Assembly: GCA_902782465.1 (NCBI GenBank)
Contig: CACZNH010000022.1
Coordinates: forward strand, 1 to 40,164
Reading direction: 5' to 3'
DNA: 40,164 bases
Origin: an uncultured Bacteroidales bacterium
GTDB lineage: Bacteria > Bacteroidota > Bacteroidia > Bacteroidales > Muribaculaceae
Position 1 is the first letter of the stretch; every line of letters begins with the position of its first letter. This document shows positions 33,218 through 40,164 of the stretch, one piece after another. The notes under the pieces are model-generated. The model made no database searches. It saw only the letters and a list, made by a program, of their open reading frames with translations, and was not told where the DNA came from. The position numbers were made by a program, and so were the translations under genes.

Positions 33218-34534
33218 CTACCCTTGTCCCTGGCTGGGCGGGCGGATACCCAGGATGGGCGAGGCGACGTTGAGGCGTCGGCGCCAGTTCCAGGTGTCGG
33301 TGAGCAGCCACACGTAGCCGCCGCTGATGGTGATTTCGTTGACGGGGCCCACGTCGCTGGGCATGCGCAGGATGCCGCGCACGCGCCCGTTCTGGTCACA
33401 AATCTGTATGCCCAGGTTGGTGACGGCCCACAGGTTGCCGTTGCCGTCAAAGGTGATGGTCTGAATCTCCAGCGGGCGGCTGTCGTCGTTGTGGAGCCAG
33501 TAGAAGGGTTCGCCACAGGTGGGCTGGCCGTCCTTCAAGAGGTATTGCCATACGGTGCTGCCCGGTGTGGTGGGAATCATTGCGATGTTGGTCAGGTCGG
33601 GATAGATGATACGCGTTACGGGCTTGCCCTTCATCCCCTCGCTGGCACGTTCCCATCCCAGATCCTCGGCATTGAATAGCTCTTGCAGGAAGTCGTTGCC
33701 GGTCTTCCCTGCCGTGGGTGCTGCAGGCCAGTCGCGCCACATCCACTCCATCACCTGCGGGAAAATCTCGGTCGAGCGCGTCACGTTGTGCCCGCCGTCG
33801 CTCCAGTCCATCTGCACGTCATAGCCTGCAAACTCCAGGGCGCTGGCCAGCATCTGGTTGCCTTCGTACCAATGGCCGAACAGCGGGTTCCACGCGTCGT
33901 TGCTGCCGTCCTGGATGAAGATGCGCAGGGGCTGCGGCTCGGTCTTGCGCACCAGGGCCTGCAGGTCGTTGCCGCCGCGCATGGCCACAAAGGTACCCAC
34001 ACCCGTGAATACCTTGCCGAACAGGTCGGGACGGTGCCAGGCGGCATTGAACGCCGCGATGCCGCCGCTGCTCAACCCGAATATCATGCGGTCCTGAGGC
34101 TGGCGTGACAATTTGATGGCCTTGCCGCGTGAGGTCTTCATCTTCTCCACAGCGGGCAGCAGCTCGGTCTCCAGGAAGCGGGCAAACAGGCCTGTCGTGC
34201 TGTCAAACTCGTAGCAGCGGTTGTAGCGCAGCACAGTGCCTTCGTCGTCACGGATGACGCCCGGCTGCAGGAACACGCCGATGGTGCAGGGCATCTTGCC
34301 CGCGGCGATGAGCGAGTCCATGACCTGCGGGGCGCGGCACAGCACGCCGTCGAGCCCCACATACAGTGCCGCCTCCTTCTTGCCGTTGTACTGGTCGGGG
34401 ACATAGACCTGGAAGGTGTGCACCGTGCCGGGGTAAATCTCCGACTGTTCCAGCACACCGTCGATGAGCACATGGCCCGCATTGGCTGCCAAAGCAACAG
34501 TCAGGTATAAATAAAGAATCAATCGTCGTGTCAT
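33218..34534 (-). CDS. Secreted esterase with C-terminal propeller-like segment
   Basis: A 438-residue secreted protein with a short signal peptide (MTRRLILYLYLTVALAANA). Residues 20-290 are an alpha/beta-hydrolase of the enterochelin-esterase/CE1 type: nucleophile elbow FGLSSGGIAAF, acid-side DGSNDAWN and catalytic His in DGGHNVTRS. The C-terminal 120 residues contain repeats of the SMP-30/gluconolactonase-propeller kind (ITFDGNGNLWAVTNLGIQIC, then ITISGGYVWLLTDT), too short for a whole propeller. It may act on ester-linked decorations of plant or host glycans; the substrate is unknown. ATG at 34534 fits the promoter at 34565-34596. Confidence 0.85.
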   Translation of the reverse strand: MTRRLILYLYLTVALAANAGHVLIDGVLEQSEIYPGTVHTFQVYVPDQYNGKKEAALYVGLDGVLCRAPQVMDSLIAAGKMPCTIGVFLQPGVIRDDEGTVLRYNRCYEFDSTTGLFARFLETELLPAVEKMKTSRGKAIKLSRQPQDRMIFGLSSGGIAAFNAAWHRPDLFGKVFTGVGTFVAMRGGNDLQALVRKTEPQPLRIFIQDGSNDAWNPLFGHWYEGNQMLASALEFAGYDVQMDWSDGGHNVTRSTEIFPQVMEWMWRDWPAAPTAGKTGNDFLQELFNAEDLGWERASEGMKGKPVTRIIYPDLTNIAMIPTTPGSTVWQYLLKDGQPTCGEPFYWLHNDDSRPLEIQTITFDGNGNLWAVTNLGIQICDQNGRVRGILRMPSDVGPVNEITISGGYVWLLTDTWNWRRRLNVASPILGIRPPSQGQG

Positions 34535-34564
34535 ATTCGTCAAGATGTGTTGGTTATGTAGCCG

Positions 34565-34596
34565 CAAAACTAACAAAAAACTGCCAATCCCGCAAA
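34565..34596 (-). promoter_or_regulatory. Promoter of the esterase gene
   Basis: Reverse strand: TAGTTTTG (34565-34572) and TTTG (34593-34596), 20 nt apart, a full consensus match. Leader about 27 nt. Confidence 0.82.
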
Positions 34597-34650
34597 TATG
34601 GCGCAAAAACAAGACGTGCGCCCCCGTTTGGGAACGCACGCTCGTATTTT

Positions 34651-34692
34651 AGTTCTTAGTCTTTAGTCCTTAGTTCTTAGTTCTTAGTCAAT
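34651..34692 (-). repeat. Six-unit heptad tract
   Basis: AGT on the forward strand at 34651, 34658, 34665, 34672, 34679 and 34686, exactly every 7 nt (ACTAAGA, ACTAAGG type units on the reverse strand). It lies upstream of the esterase promoter and after the NlpC/P60 gene. Nearby are small perfect hairpins at 34713-34724 (GGGCGTTAGCCC) and 34738-34752. Confidence 0.8.
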
Positions 34693-34760
34693 TTAGCCAT
34701 ACACTATACACGCGGGCGTTAGCCCGAAACCATACACAGCGCTGAAAGCGCTTGCCCTCC

Positions 34761-35294
34761 TTAGAGGACTCGGCAGGCGCCCACGTAACGGCGGCTGTAG
34801 TAGGACTCGGTGTTCTTGCTCTCGGTCACACCGCTACTGCAGGCCGAGTGGATGAAGTGGAAGGTGTTGTCGTCGTTGACCTTGGTGACGATGCCCACGT
34901 GGCCCACGCCACCGCGGCCCGAACGGCCCTGGAAGAACACCAGGTCACCAGGCTGCAGGTCGTTCTTCTTCACGCGCACGCCGTCCGAAATCTGACCCCT
35001 CGACGAGCGGTCGAGCTGGATGCCGAAGCGCTTGAACACGTAGCTGGTAAAGCCCGAGCAGTCAAAACCGCGCGGTGACGATGCACCATAACGATAGGGC
35101 GTACCGCGGAAACGGTATGCGTAGTTGATGACTTGGTCGACGATGCTGTTGCGGCTGTTCTGTTCCAGCTGTTCAAGAACAGTGCCCTGTCGGCGCGTTT
35201 CCAAACGCTGCGCCTGGGCGGTGAAACCTGATAAGGTGATTGCAATAATGCTTAGTAATACCGATAAACTTATTTTACTTTTGATAAAACTCAT
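34761..35294 (-). CDS. NlpC/P60 family peptidoglycan endopeptidase
   Basis: A 177-residue exported C40 cysteine peptidase that cuts stem peptides of peptidoglycan. Signal peptide at the N-terminus (to about AQAQ). The NlpC/P60 domain has all catalytic parts: FDCSGFTSYVF (Cys), GVGHVGIVTKV (first His) and TFHFIHSA (second His), plus LQPGDLVFFQG. The protein is a single-domain version with no SH3 or LysM part. A good promoter lies 130 nt upstream, and the leader carries a 7-bp hairpin TTCACGC/GCGTGAA (35322-35339) shortly before the start. Confidence 0.93.
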   Translation of the reverse strand: MSFIKSKISLSVLLSIIAITLSGFTAQAQRLETRRQGTVLEQLEQNSRNSIVDQVINYAYRFRGTPYRYGASSPRGFDCSGFTSYVFKRFGIQLDRSSRGQISDGVRVKKNDLQPGDLVFFQGRSGRGGVGHVGIVTKVNDDNTFHFIHSACSSGVTESKNTESYYSRRYVGACRVL

Positions 35295-35424
35295 ATATAA
35301 ATAATTTGGAGGACTGGAAGTTTCACGCCCCAGCGTGAAGGCTTCGTTATCGGGTCTTCAGTCTTTAGGATTTTTTAAACTCCTAATGCCTGACGCTAAC
35401 CCGTGCGCCCATAGTTTGACGATG

Positions 35425-35456
35425 CAAAGGTACTTCAACCCGAGAACCCGACCAAA
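35425..35456 (-). promoter_or_regulatory. Promoter of the NlpC/P60 gene
   Basis: Reverse strand: TACCTTTG (35425-35432) and TTTG (35453-35456), 20 nt apart. The leader is unusually long for this window, about 125 nt. Confidence 0.82.
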
Positions 35457-35814
35457 CTAGTTAAACACTTGTAAACATTTACCGAAAATGACGTTTTTAA
35501 CACATTGTTCCACGCAAACTCCCTGCCTGTAAGGGCTCACAGAGGGTCGTAATGTTTAAATTTTGGAAATTAAAAATGAAAAAGTTTACACTTTTTAACA
35601 ATAAATGGCATCCTATAAGATTTATTTTTTAGATTTTTGCCACAAAAACCGATGGTCAAGACAAGAAAATTGTCATTCAAGTTAGCATAATGCAATCCAA
35701 AACCCCCTTTTTATGAAAAAAGTGATTTCCGCGCCCTCACAGCCCCATTTTCACGCTTATGCCCGCCGTGGAACATCGCGATTTTCCCCTTCACGCTTTC
35801 ATCTAACAACTGTT
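35457..35814. other. AT-rich intergenic stretch without recognised gene
   Basis: About 360 nt between the NlpC/P60 promoter and the MITE-like repeat. It contains a perfect 7-bp hairpin AAAAAGT/ACTTTTT near 35579 and a 26-codon open frame (35552-35632) for a basic, aromatic peptide, for which there is no supporting evidence. No promoter or known RNA could be assigned. Confidence 0.5.
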
Positions 35815-36018
35815 CCGCATTCCTTTGCCCCACGCTAAGGCGCTAAGACGCTAAGATTTTTAGTCGGCCTGGCGGCCGAGAAATCCAACAAATCGCATCC
35901 AATCCAACAAATCTTGTGCAAGCTTCATGGCATTCAGTTTGCACAATCTTTCTCGCCCGTAGGGCGACTCTAATACTCGACAAAGAAGACATCCGCAGCC
36001 CCGTAGCAGGGAATGCGG
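35815..36018. repeat. MITE-like repeat, copy 2 (204 bp)
   Basis: Inverted ends CCGCATTCC (35815-35823) and GGAATGCGG (36010-36018). The left 70 nt match copy 1 at 32953-33013, with one extra 9-bp CGCTAAG unit. Inside are ATCCAACAAATC twice (its complement is in copy 1) and a decayed promoter block CATTCAGTTTGCAC (35931-35944). It ends 44 nt from the lipoprotein stop codon at 36063. Confidence 0.75.
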
Positions 36019-36062
36019 ATGCCCATCAGAATAATCTAGTGTTCGTTTTTGGGGAAGTGAGG

Positions 36063-36554
36063 CTAGTTGGTGATGACGTAGCCTCCACTTGAGGGCAGAA
36101 CACGGTACTGGCGCATGCCCACCTTGTTCTTGATGGCGACGCCCTTGACCGGACCGCCTGCATTCATCAGGGGGTCGAAGTGGGATTCGCAGCGGGGACA
36201 TACGGCCTCGAAGTTGTCGGCACTGATGGAGAGGGTGACGTTCTGCGACGCCTCGACGGGACAGGCCAGGTCATAGGCCATGGGTCCATCCATGCCCATC
36301 ATCAGCAGCACGCCGCCGAAGCCGGTGTAGGTGTTGACGTTGAAGGGGAAGTTAGCGGGGATGCCCTTGGCGCGGTCAAAGATGCGGTAGTCGCCCATGC
36401 CGTTCACTCCGTAGGTGTTCCACAGGGCATAGTTGCCCAAGTCGATGCGCACGTTAAAACTTGGCACTGCCTTGTTGTCGATGTGCTCACAGGAACTTGC
36501 CAGCCCCAGCATGAGGAGCGCTGCCGATATAAGTGAGAATCTGTAAAACCTCAT
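36063..36554 (-). CDS. Lipoprotein with degenerate Rieske-like motif
   Basis: A 163-residue lipoprotein (MRFYRFSLISAALLMLGLAS, then SCEH; lipid Cys at 22). The mature part is beta-rich. Two segments recall a Rieske [2Fe-2S] domain: ACPVEA (in place of C-x-H) and, about 20 residues later, VCPRCESHFDPL (in place of C-P-C-H-G-S-x-F-D), followed by GGPVKGVA. The histidine ligands at the usual sites are missing, and the three Cys could bind another metal or none. The ATG at 36554 is chosen for the signal peptide; divergent from the glycosyltransferase gene. Family assignment is tentative. Confidence 0.75.
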   Translation of the reverse strand: MRFYRFSLISAALLMLGLASSCEHIDNKAVPSFNVRIDLGNYALWNTYGVNGMGDYRIFDRAKGIPANFPFNVNTYTGFGGVLLMMGMDGPMAYDLACPVEASQNVTLSISADNFEAVCPRCESHFDPLMNAGGPVKGVAIKNKVGMRQYRVLPSSGGYVITN

Positions 36555-36600
36555 AATTCCATATGTTATTTTTTTATTAAACGTAAAAAATGCCCATTTG

Positions 36601-36632
36601 ATTGTGGAATACCGAAGAAATCTATATTTTTG
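36601..36632 (+). promoter_or_regulatory. Promoter of the glycosyltransferase gene
   Basis: ATTG (36601-36604, one mismatch), 20 nt, TATTTTTG (36625-36632). Leader about 22 nt. TTTG at 36597-36600 is too far (24 nt). Confidence 0.72.
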
Positions 36633-36657
36633 CATCGGTAAAACGAAACTTACAGGC

Positions 36658-37407
36658 ATGGAACCTCTATTCACCATCATCACCGTCACGTGGAATGCGG
36701 CAAGCGTTATCGGCCCCACAGTGGGCAGTGTCGAGCGGCAGACCTGCAGCGATTATGAGCTGTTGGTCATCGACGGCGCGTCCACCGACGCCACGCTGGA
36801 CATTGTCGGGCAGGCGTCGATTGCCTCGCTGCGGGTGTTCAGTGAGCCGGATAAGGGCCTGTATGACGCGATGAACAAGGGCATCGCCCGCGCTCGCGGA
36901 CGTTACATCATGTTCCTGAACGCCGGCGACACGCTGGCCGATGACACCGTGCTGGCACGCCTGAAGCAGTTGACAACAGGAAATCCGGGCGTCATCTATG
37001 GCCAGACGCAGCTGGTGGACGAGCGGCGCAATGTGGTGGGACAGCGCCACTTGACTGCCCCCAAACGCCTGACTGCCGCCAGTTTCCTGAACGGCATGGT
37101 GGTGTGCCACCAGGCCTTTGTGGCGCGTCGCGACCTGGTGCCCGAGTATGACCTGCAATACCGGTTGAGTGCCGACTATGACTGGTGCATCCGCGTGCTG
37201 CAGGCTTCGCCCGCCAACGCCTATGCCGGCGACAAGCCCATCATCAGCTACCTGGCCGAGGGTATGACCACGCGCCACCACCGCGCCTCGCTGATGGAGC
37301 GTTACCGCATCATGTGCCGCCACTATGGCACCGCACGGGCCACGCTGGCCCACCTGGGGTTCATCCCCCGCTACCTGAAACGCCGCCTGCACGGCAGCAA
37401 GCAGTGA
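36658..37407 (+). CDS. Family 2 glycosyltransferase
   Basis: A 249-residue GT-A fold enzyme of the WcaA-like GT2 group. Seen: FTIITVTWNAASVIGPTVGS, ELLVIDGASTDAT with the nucleotide-binding Asp, SEPDKGLYDAMNKGIARARG and YIMFLNAGDTLADDTVL (NAGD in place of the usual DxD, common in this subgroup), and a late YRLSADYDWCIRVL. No membrane segment. It probably adds a sugar to a lipid-linked or surface glycan; donor and acceptor unknown. The ATG at 36658 agrees with the promoter. The class A PBP gene follows 92 nt later. Confidence 0.9.
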   Translation: MEPLFTIITVTWNAASVIGPTVGSVERQTCSDYELLVIDGASTDATLDIVGQASIASLRVFSEPDKGLYDAMNKGIARARGRYIMFLNAGDTLADDTVLARLKQLTTGNPGVIYGQTQLVDERRNVVGQRHLTAPKRLTAASFLNGMVVCHQAFVARRDLVPEYDLQYRLSADYDWCIRVLQASPANAYAGDKPIISYLAEGMTTRHHRASLMERYRIMCRHYGTARATLAHLGFIPRYLKRRLHGSKQ

Positions 37408-37461
37408 GGCAATAGGCATTAGGTGTTAGGAATGAGGTATTTTTCAGGCGACAGTAATCGT

Positions 37462-37496
37462 ACTTAAAACTTAAGACTAAAAACTTACAACTTGAA
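37462..37496 (+). repeat. Heptad tract before the PBP start codon
   Basis: ACT at 37462, 37469, 37476, 37483 and 37490, exactly every 7 nt, ending 3 nt before the ATG at 37500. Just upstream, TTAGG-type units (cattagg, tgttagg, aatgagg) also repeat with a 7-nt period. Confidence 0.82.
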
Positions 37497-37499
37497 TAT

Positions 37500-39929
37500 A
37501 TGAGCGAAAAGAAAACCGGAAATATCATCTCCCGCAACTGGCACCGCTTCAAGGTGTGGTACAAGGGGCTGTATCGTGGCCGTCCGTGGTGGGTGAAGAC
37601 GCTGGCAGGCCTCGGGACGTTCATCGTCCTGTTCCTGCTTTATCTCATTGCCGTTGACGTGAACCTGCTGTGGCTCTTCGGCAAGTCGCCCAGCACCTAC
37701 AGCATCATGCATCCCCGCAATCCCGAGGCGAGCTACCTGTACAGCGCCGACGGCAAGACCATCGGCAAGTACTATGACGAGAACCGCACGCCGGTGCCCT
37801 ACGACTCCATCAACCCGCAGTTCTTCAAGGTGCTCATCGATACCGAGGACGAGCGATTCTACCTGCATCACGGCATCGACTTCGGTGGCCTGGGAGCTGC
37901 TGTCAAGGACATGGTGCTGCATGGCCGTCCCCGTGGCGCCAGCACCATCACGCAACAGCTGGTGAAGAACATGTTCCGCACCCGCAGCGACTATTCCACT
38001 GGCCTGCTGGGCTACATTCCCGGCGTGAAAATGCTCATCATGAAGAGCAAGGAGTGGATAATCGCCACCAAGCTGGAGATGTTCTACAGCAAGCAGGAAA
38101 TCCTCGAGATGTACGCTAACACGGTGGACTTCGGCAGCAACGCCTTCGGCATCAAGACGGCGGCCAACACCTATTTCAAGACCACGCCGCGCAACCTCAA
38201 GCTCGAGGAGAGCGCTGTGCTCGTGGGCCTGTTGAAGGCTACCAGCACCTATAACCCGCGCATCAACCCCAAGAACAGCCTGCGTCGCCGCAACCAGGTG
38301 CTCAAGAACATGAAAGAACGCGGTGACTTGACCCAGCACCAGTATGACTCGGTGTCGTCGCTGCCCATCGACCTGAAATATACCATCGAGACCAACTATG
38401 ACGGCGTGGCACCCTACTTCCGCGAGACTGTGGCACGCGAAATCGATGACATCGCCAAGGCCCATGGCTTGAAGCTGGACCTGGAACGCGACGGCCTCAA
38501 AATCTACACCACGCTCGATTCCAAGATGCAGGAGTATGCCGAGCAGGCTGTGAGCGAGAAGATGAAGATTGTGCAGCAGAACTTTAAGAGCCATTGGGGC
38601 GACAACGACTGCTGGCTCGACGACAACAACCAGCCCATCGCCAACTTTGTCGAGGATAAGGCCCGTAACACGCCCATCTACCACGAACTGCTGGCCCGCT
38701 ACCCCAACGACCTGGACTCGGTGAATTACTACATGAACCAGCCCCACACGGTGCACCTGTTCGACTATGAGAACGACTCGCTCTACATGGAGATGAGCTC
38801 GATGGACTCGGTGCGCTACATGCTCCACTTCATGCACTGCGGCTTCATCGCCATGGAGCCGAGCAATGGCCACGTCAAGGCGTGGGTGGGCGATGTGGAC
38901 TTCGACACGTGGAAGTATGACAAGGTGCGCGCCAAGCATCAGCCGGGTTCCACGTTCAAGCTCTTTGTCTATGCCATGGCAATGGAACGGGGACTGGTGC
39001 CCTGTGACCGCCGCTTGGACGAATACATCGACACCCTGGTATATAATGAGGATACGCAGGAGATGGAGCACTGGAGGCCGACTAACGCCAACGGCACCTT
39101 CAGCGGCGCCGACATGACGCTGCGCAGCGCCTTTGCCCAGAGCATCAACAGCGTCACCGTGCGCGTGGCGCGTGAGGTGGGCTTCAGCGAGATAGCCCAG
39201 CTGGCACGTGACATGGGCATCAAGTCGCCCATGGATCCCAAGCCGGCCCTGTCGCTGGGCGCCAGTGACGTCGATTTGATGGAGCTGGTCAACGCCTATT
39301 GCACCGTGGTCAACGACGGCATGATGCATGACCCCGTCATCGTCACCCGCATCGTGGACCGTGACGGCAAGGAGATTTACCGTGCCCCTGAGCATCAGGA
39401 ACGGGCCATGAGCTACCGCTCGGCCTGGCTCATGCAGCAGATGCTCATGGCCTGCCGCACCGACGCCGGAGGCACTGCCATGGCCCTGAACGGATACATA
39501 ACGCGACCGCTCTACGACGTGGACCTGGGCGGCAAGACCGGTACCAGCAACCGCCATGCCGACGCATGGTTTGTCGCCGTGTCGCCAGGACTTGTGTGCG
39601 GCTCGTGGGTGGGTGGCGAATACCGCCAGATTCACTTCCGCTGGGGTGCCTTGGGACAGGGCAGCCGCACGGCATTGCCCATCTGTGGCCGCTTCCTGCA
39701 GCTCGTGTTGAGCGACCCGCAGTTCCAGAAGTACCACCAGCGGTTCCAACCTGCCAAGGAACCCATTGCCGCCGACCTGTATTCGGGCTGCATGTCCATC
39801 GCTCCCGTCGAGGAGTTTGACTCGACGATGCTTGATTTTGACGAGGACTCGCTGAACATCCCGTTGACCGACGACTTCATCCCCGACGAGAAACTCGAGG
39901 AACCCTCGGCCGTCCCCGATTCGGTATAA
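37500..39929 (+). CDS. Class A penicillin-binding protein (PBP1A-like)
   Basis: An 809-residue bifunctional peptidoglycan synthase. One N-terminal membrane anchor (about 35-54). GT51 transglycosylase domain with the catalytic Glu in TEDERFYLHHGID (E116) and RGASTITQQLVKNMF, and a second motif KQEILEMYANTVDFG. Transpeptidase domain with STFK (S484), SINS as the SxN motif, and KTGTSN (K679). The end is a short acidic tail (about 60 residues, DEDSLNIPLTDD). It polymerises lipid II and crosslinks stem peptides in the periplasm. Start ATG at 37500 follows a heptad tract; promoter not seen, so probably read from the glycosyltransferase promoter. Confidence 0.95.
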   Translation: MSEKKTGNIISRNWHRFKVWYKGLYRGRPWWVKTLAGLGTFIVLFLLYLIAVDVNLLWLFGKSPSTYSIMHPRNPEASYLYSADGKTIGKYYDENRTPVPYDSINPQFFKVLIDTEDERFYLHHGIDFGGLGAAVKDMVLHGRPRGASTITQQLVKNMFRTRSDYSTGLLGYIPGVKMLIMKSKEWIIATKLEMFYSKQEILEMYANTVDFGSNAFGIKTAANTYFKTTPRNLKLEESAVLVGLLKATSTYNPRINPKNSLRRRNQVLKNMKERGDLTQHQYDSVSSLPIDLKYTIETNYDGVAPYFRETVAREIDDIAKAHGLKLDLERDGLKIYTTLDSKMQEYAEQAVSEKMKIVQQNFKSHWGDNDCWLDDNNQPIANFVEDKARNTPIYHELLARYPNDLDSVNYYMNQPHTVHLFDYENDSLYMEMSSMDSVRYMLHFMHCGFIAMEPSNGHVKAWVGDVDFDTWKYDKVRAKHQPGSTFKLFVYAMAMERGLVPCDRRLDEYIDTLVYNEDTQEMEHWRPTNANGTFSGADMTLRSAFAQSINSVTVRVAREVGFSEIAQLARDMGIKSPMDPKPALSLGASDVDLMELVNAYCTVVNDGMMHDPVIVTRIVDRDGKEIYRAPEHQERAMSYRSAWLMQQMLMACRTDAGGTAMALNGYITRPLYDVDLGGKTGTSNRHADAWFVAVSPGLVCGSWVGGEYRQIHFRWGALGQGSRTALPICGRFLQLVLSDPQFQKYHQRFQPAKEPIAADLYSGCMSIAPVEEFDSTMLDFDEDSLNIPLTDDFIPDEKLEEPSAVPDSV

Positions 39930-40024
39930 TCCTGTAAATCAATAGTGTCCGCTAAAAAGAGATACAGCAAGCACAGATCATTAAGTTTCAATGCTATAAT
40001 TGTGATTTCTCAAAAAGGGGCTTG

Positions 40025-40164
40025 CTTTTAAGCCCGTAGGGCTGGCGGTTTATAGGCAGGGGTGGAGCGAAGCGTAACCCCTGTTTACATAACATTCAAT
40101 AACATAGCCCCATCGGGGCGACAGATTGTATTTCAAGGAATTAGTGCCGCCCCGACGGGGCTAT
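40025..40164. repeat. REP-like element, copy 2 (cut by window end)
   Basis: 40025-40073 is the reverse complement of 14663-14711 with two differences. It is followed by CATAGCCCCATCGGGGCGACAG-like sequence (40104-40124) and a partly complementary arm 40147-40164 that ends at the window edge. Unlike copy 1, no promoter-bearing repeat interrupts this arm. The 95 nt between the PBP stop and the element include GTGTCCGCTAA (39945-39955), also found at 14393-14403 near copy 1. Confidence 0.75.

Noticed and set aside
34738-34752. AGCGCT-GAA-AGCGCT hairpin as the NlpC/P60 terminator
   Set aside because: Perfect and near the stop codon, but no T-run follows on the reverse strand; could be part of a repeat.
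35552-35632. 26-codon open frame for a basic aromatic peptide
   Set aside because: No promoter, homologue or codon evidence; in AT-rich DNA such a frame can occur by chance.

Overview
The window is a chromosomal piece of a Bacteroidota genome, most likely order Bacteroidales (gut type; Muribaculaceae or Prevotellaceae would fit). The signs are: promoters of the TTTG-N19..21-TAnnTTTG type, almost no Shine-Dalgarno sequences, Bacteroidota-restricted families (DUF4491, DUF4919), BspA-like leucine-rich repeat proteins, secreted proteins with C-terminal dockerin-like EF-hand pairs, and gene neighbourhoods such as coaX / outer-membrane protein / lptC / CorC-like transporter. Taxonomy below order is inference.

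Layout. 171-2594 (-): an O-acylation pair, an MBOAT acyltransferase and an SGNH-like partner. 2792-6290 (+): a three-gene unit of an unrecognised protein with an internal duplication, a MoxR-type AAA+ ATPase, and a VWA protein whose N-terminal metallopeptidase-like domain has lost its HExxH. 6372-9260 (+): DUF4491 membrane protein, secreted dockerin-bearing phosphoesterase, trmD. 9338-14090 (+): DivIC/FtsB-like protein, small membrane protein, coaX, outer-membrane barrel, lptC, CNNM/CBS transporter. 14274-14350: tRNA-Asp. 14824-18829 (-): two large secreted dockerin proteins. 18865-23598 (-): kdtA, outer-membrane protein, gltX, surE. 23859-24650 (+): nagB. 24812-32729 (-): small lipoprotein, acyl-CoA synthetase, DUF4919 protein, membrane protein, PgpH-like HD phosphodiesterase, RelA/SpoT. 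33218-36554 (-): esterase with a C-terminal propeller-like part, NlpC/P60 peptidase, Rieske-like lipoprotein. 36658-39929 (+): family 2 glycosyltransferase and a class A penicillin-binding protein. The common theme is the cell envelope (LPS Kdo transfer and export, peptidoglycan synthesis and cleavage, O-acetylation, surface proteins) plus nucleotide second messengers.

The most unusual content is between the genes. (1) A dispersed promoter-bearing repeat: a GGCTGYGYCTYGG-like head, a variable inverted repeat, a conserved 14-nt block ending CTTGCAC, and then with no gap the -7 octamer TAnnTTTG. It supplies the promoters of the MBOAT gene and coaX, occurs as two-hairpin variants before surE and relA/spoT with a compensatory stem change, and appears as decayed copies elsewhere; one copy seems inserted into another repeat. 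(2) Seven tracts with ACT every 7 nt, several placed directly before start codons. (3) A 200-250 bp MITE-like repeat with inverted ends, in two copies. (4) A quasi-palindromic REP-like element, in two copies.

No rRNA, CRISPR array, prophage, intact transposase or integrase was seen. All coordinates come from reading the sequence; functions are family-level recognition without database searches.
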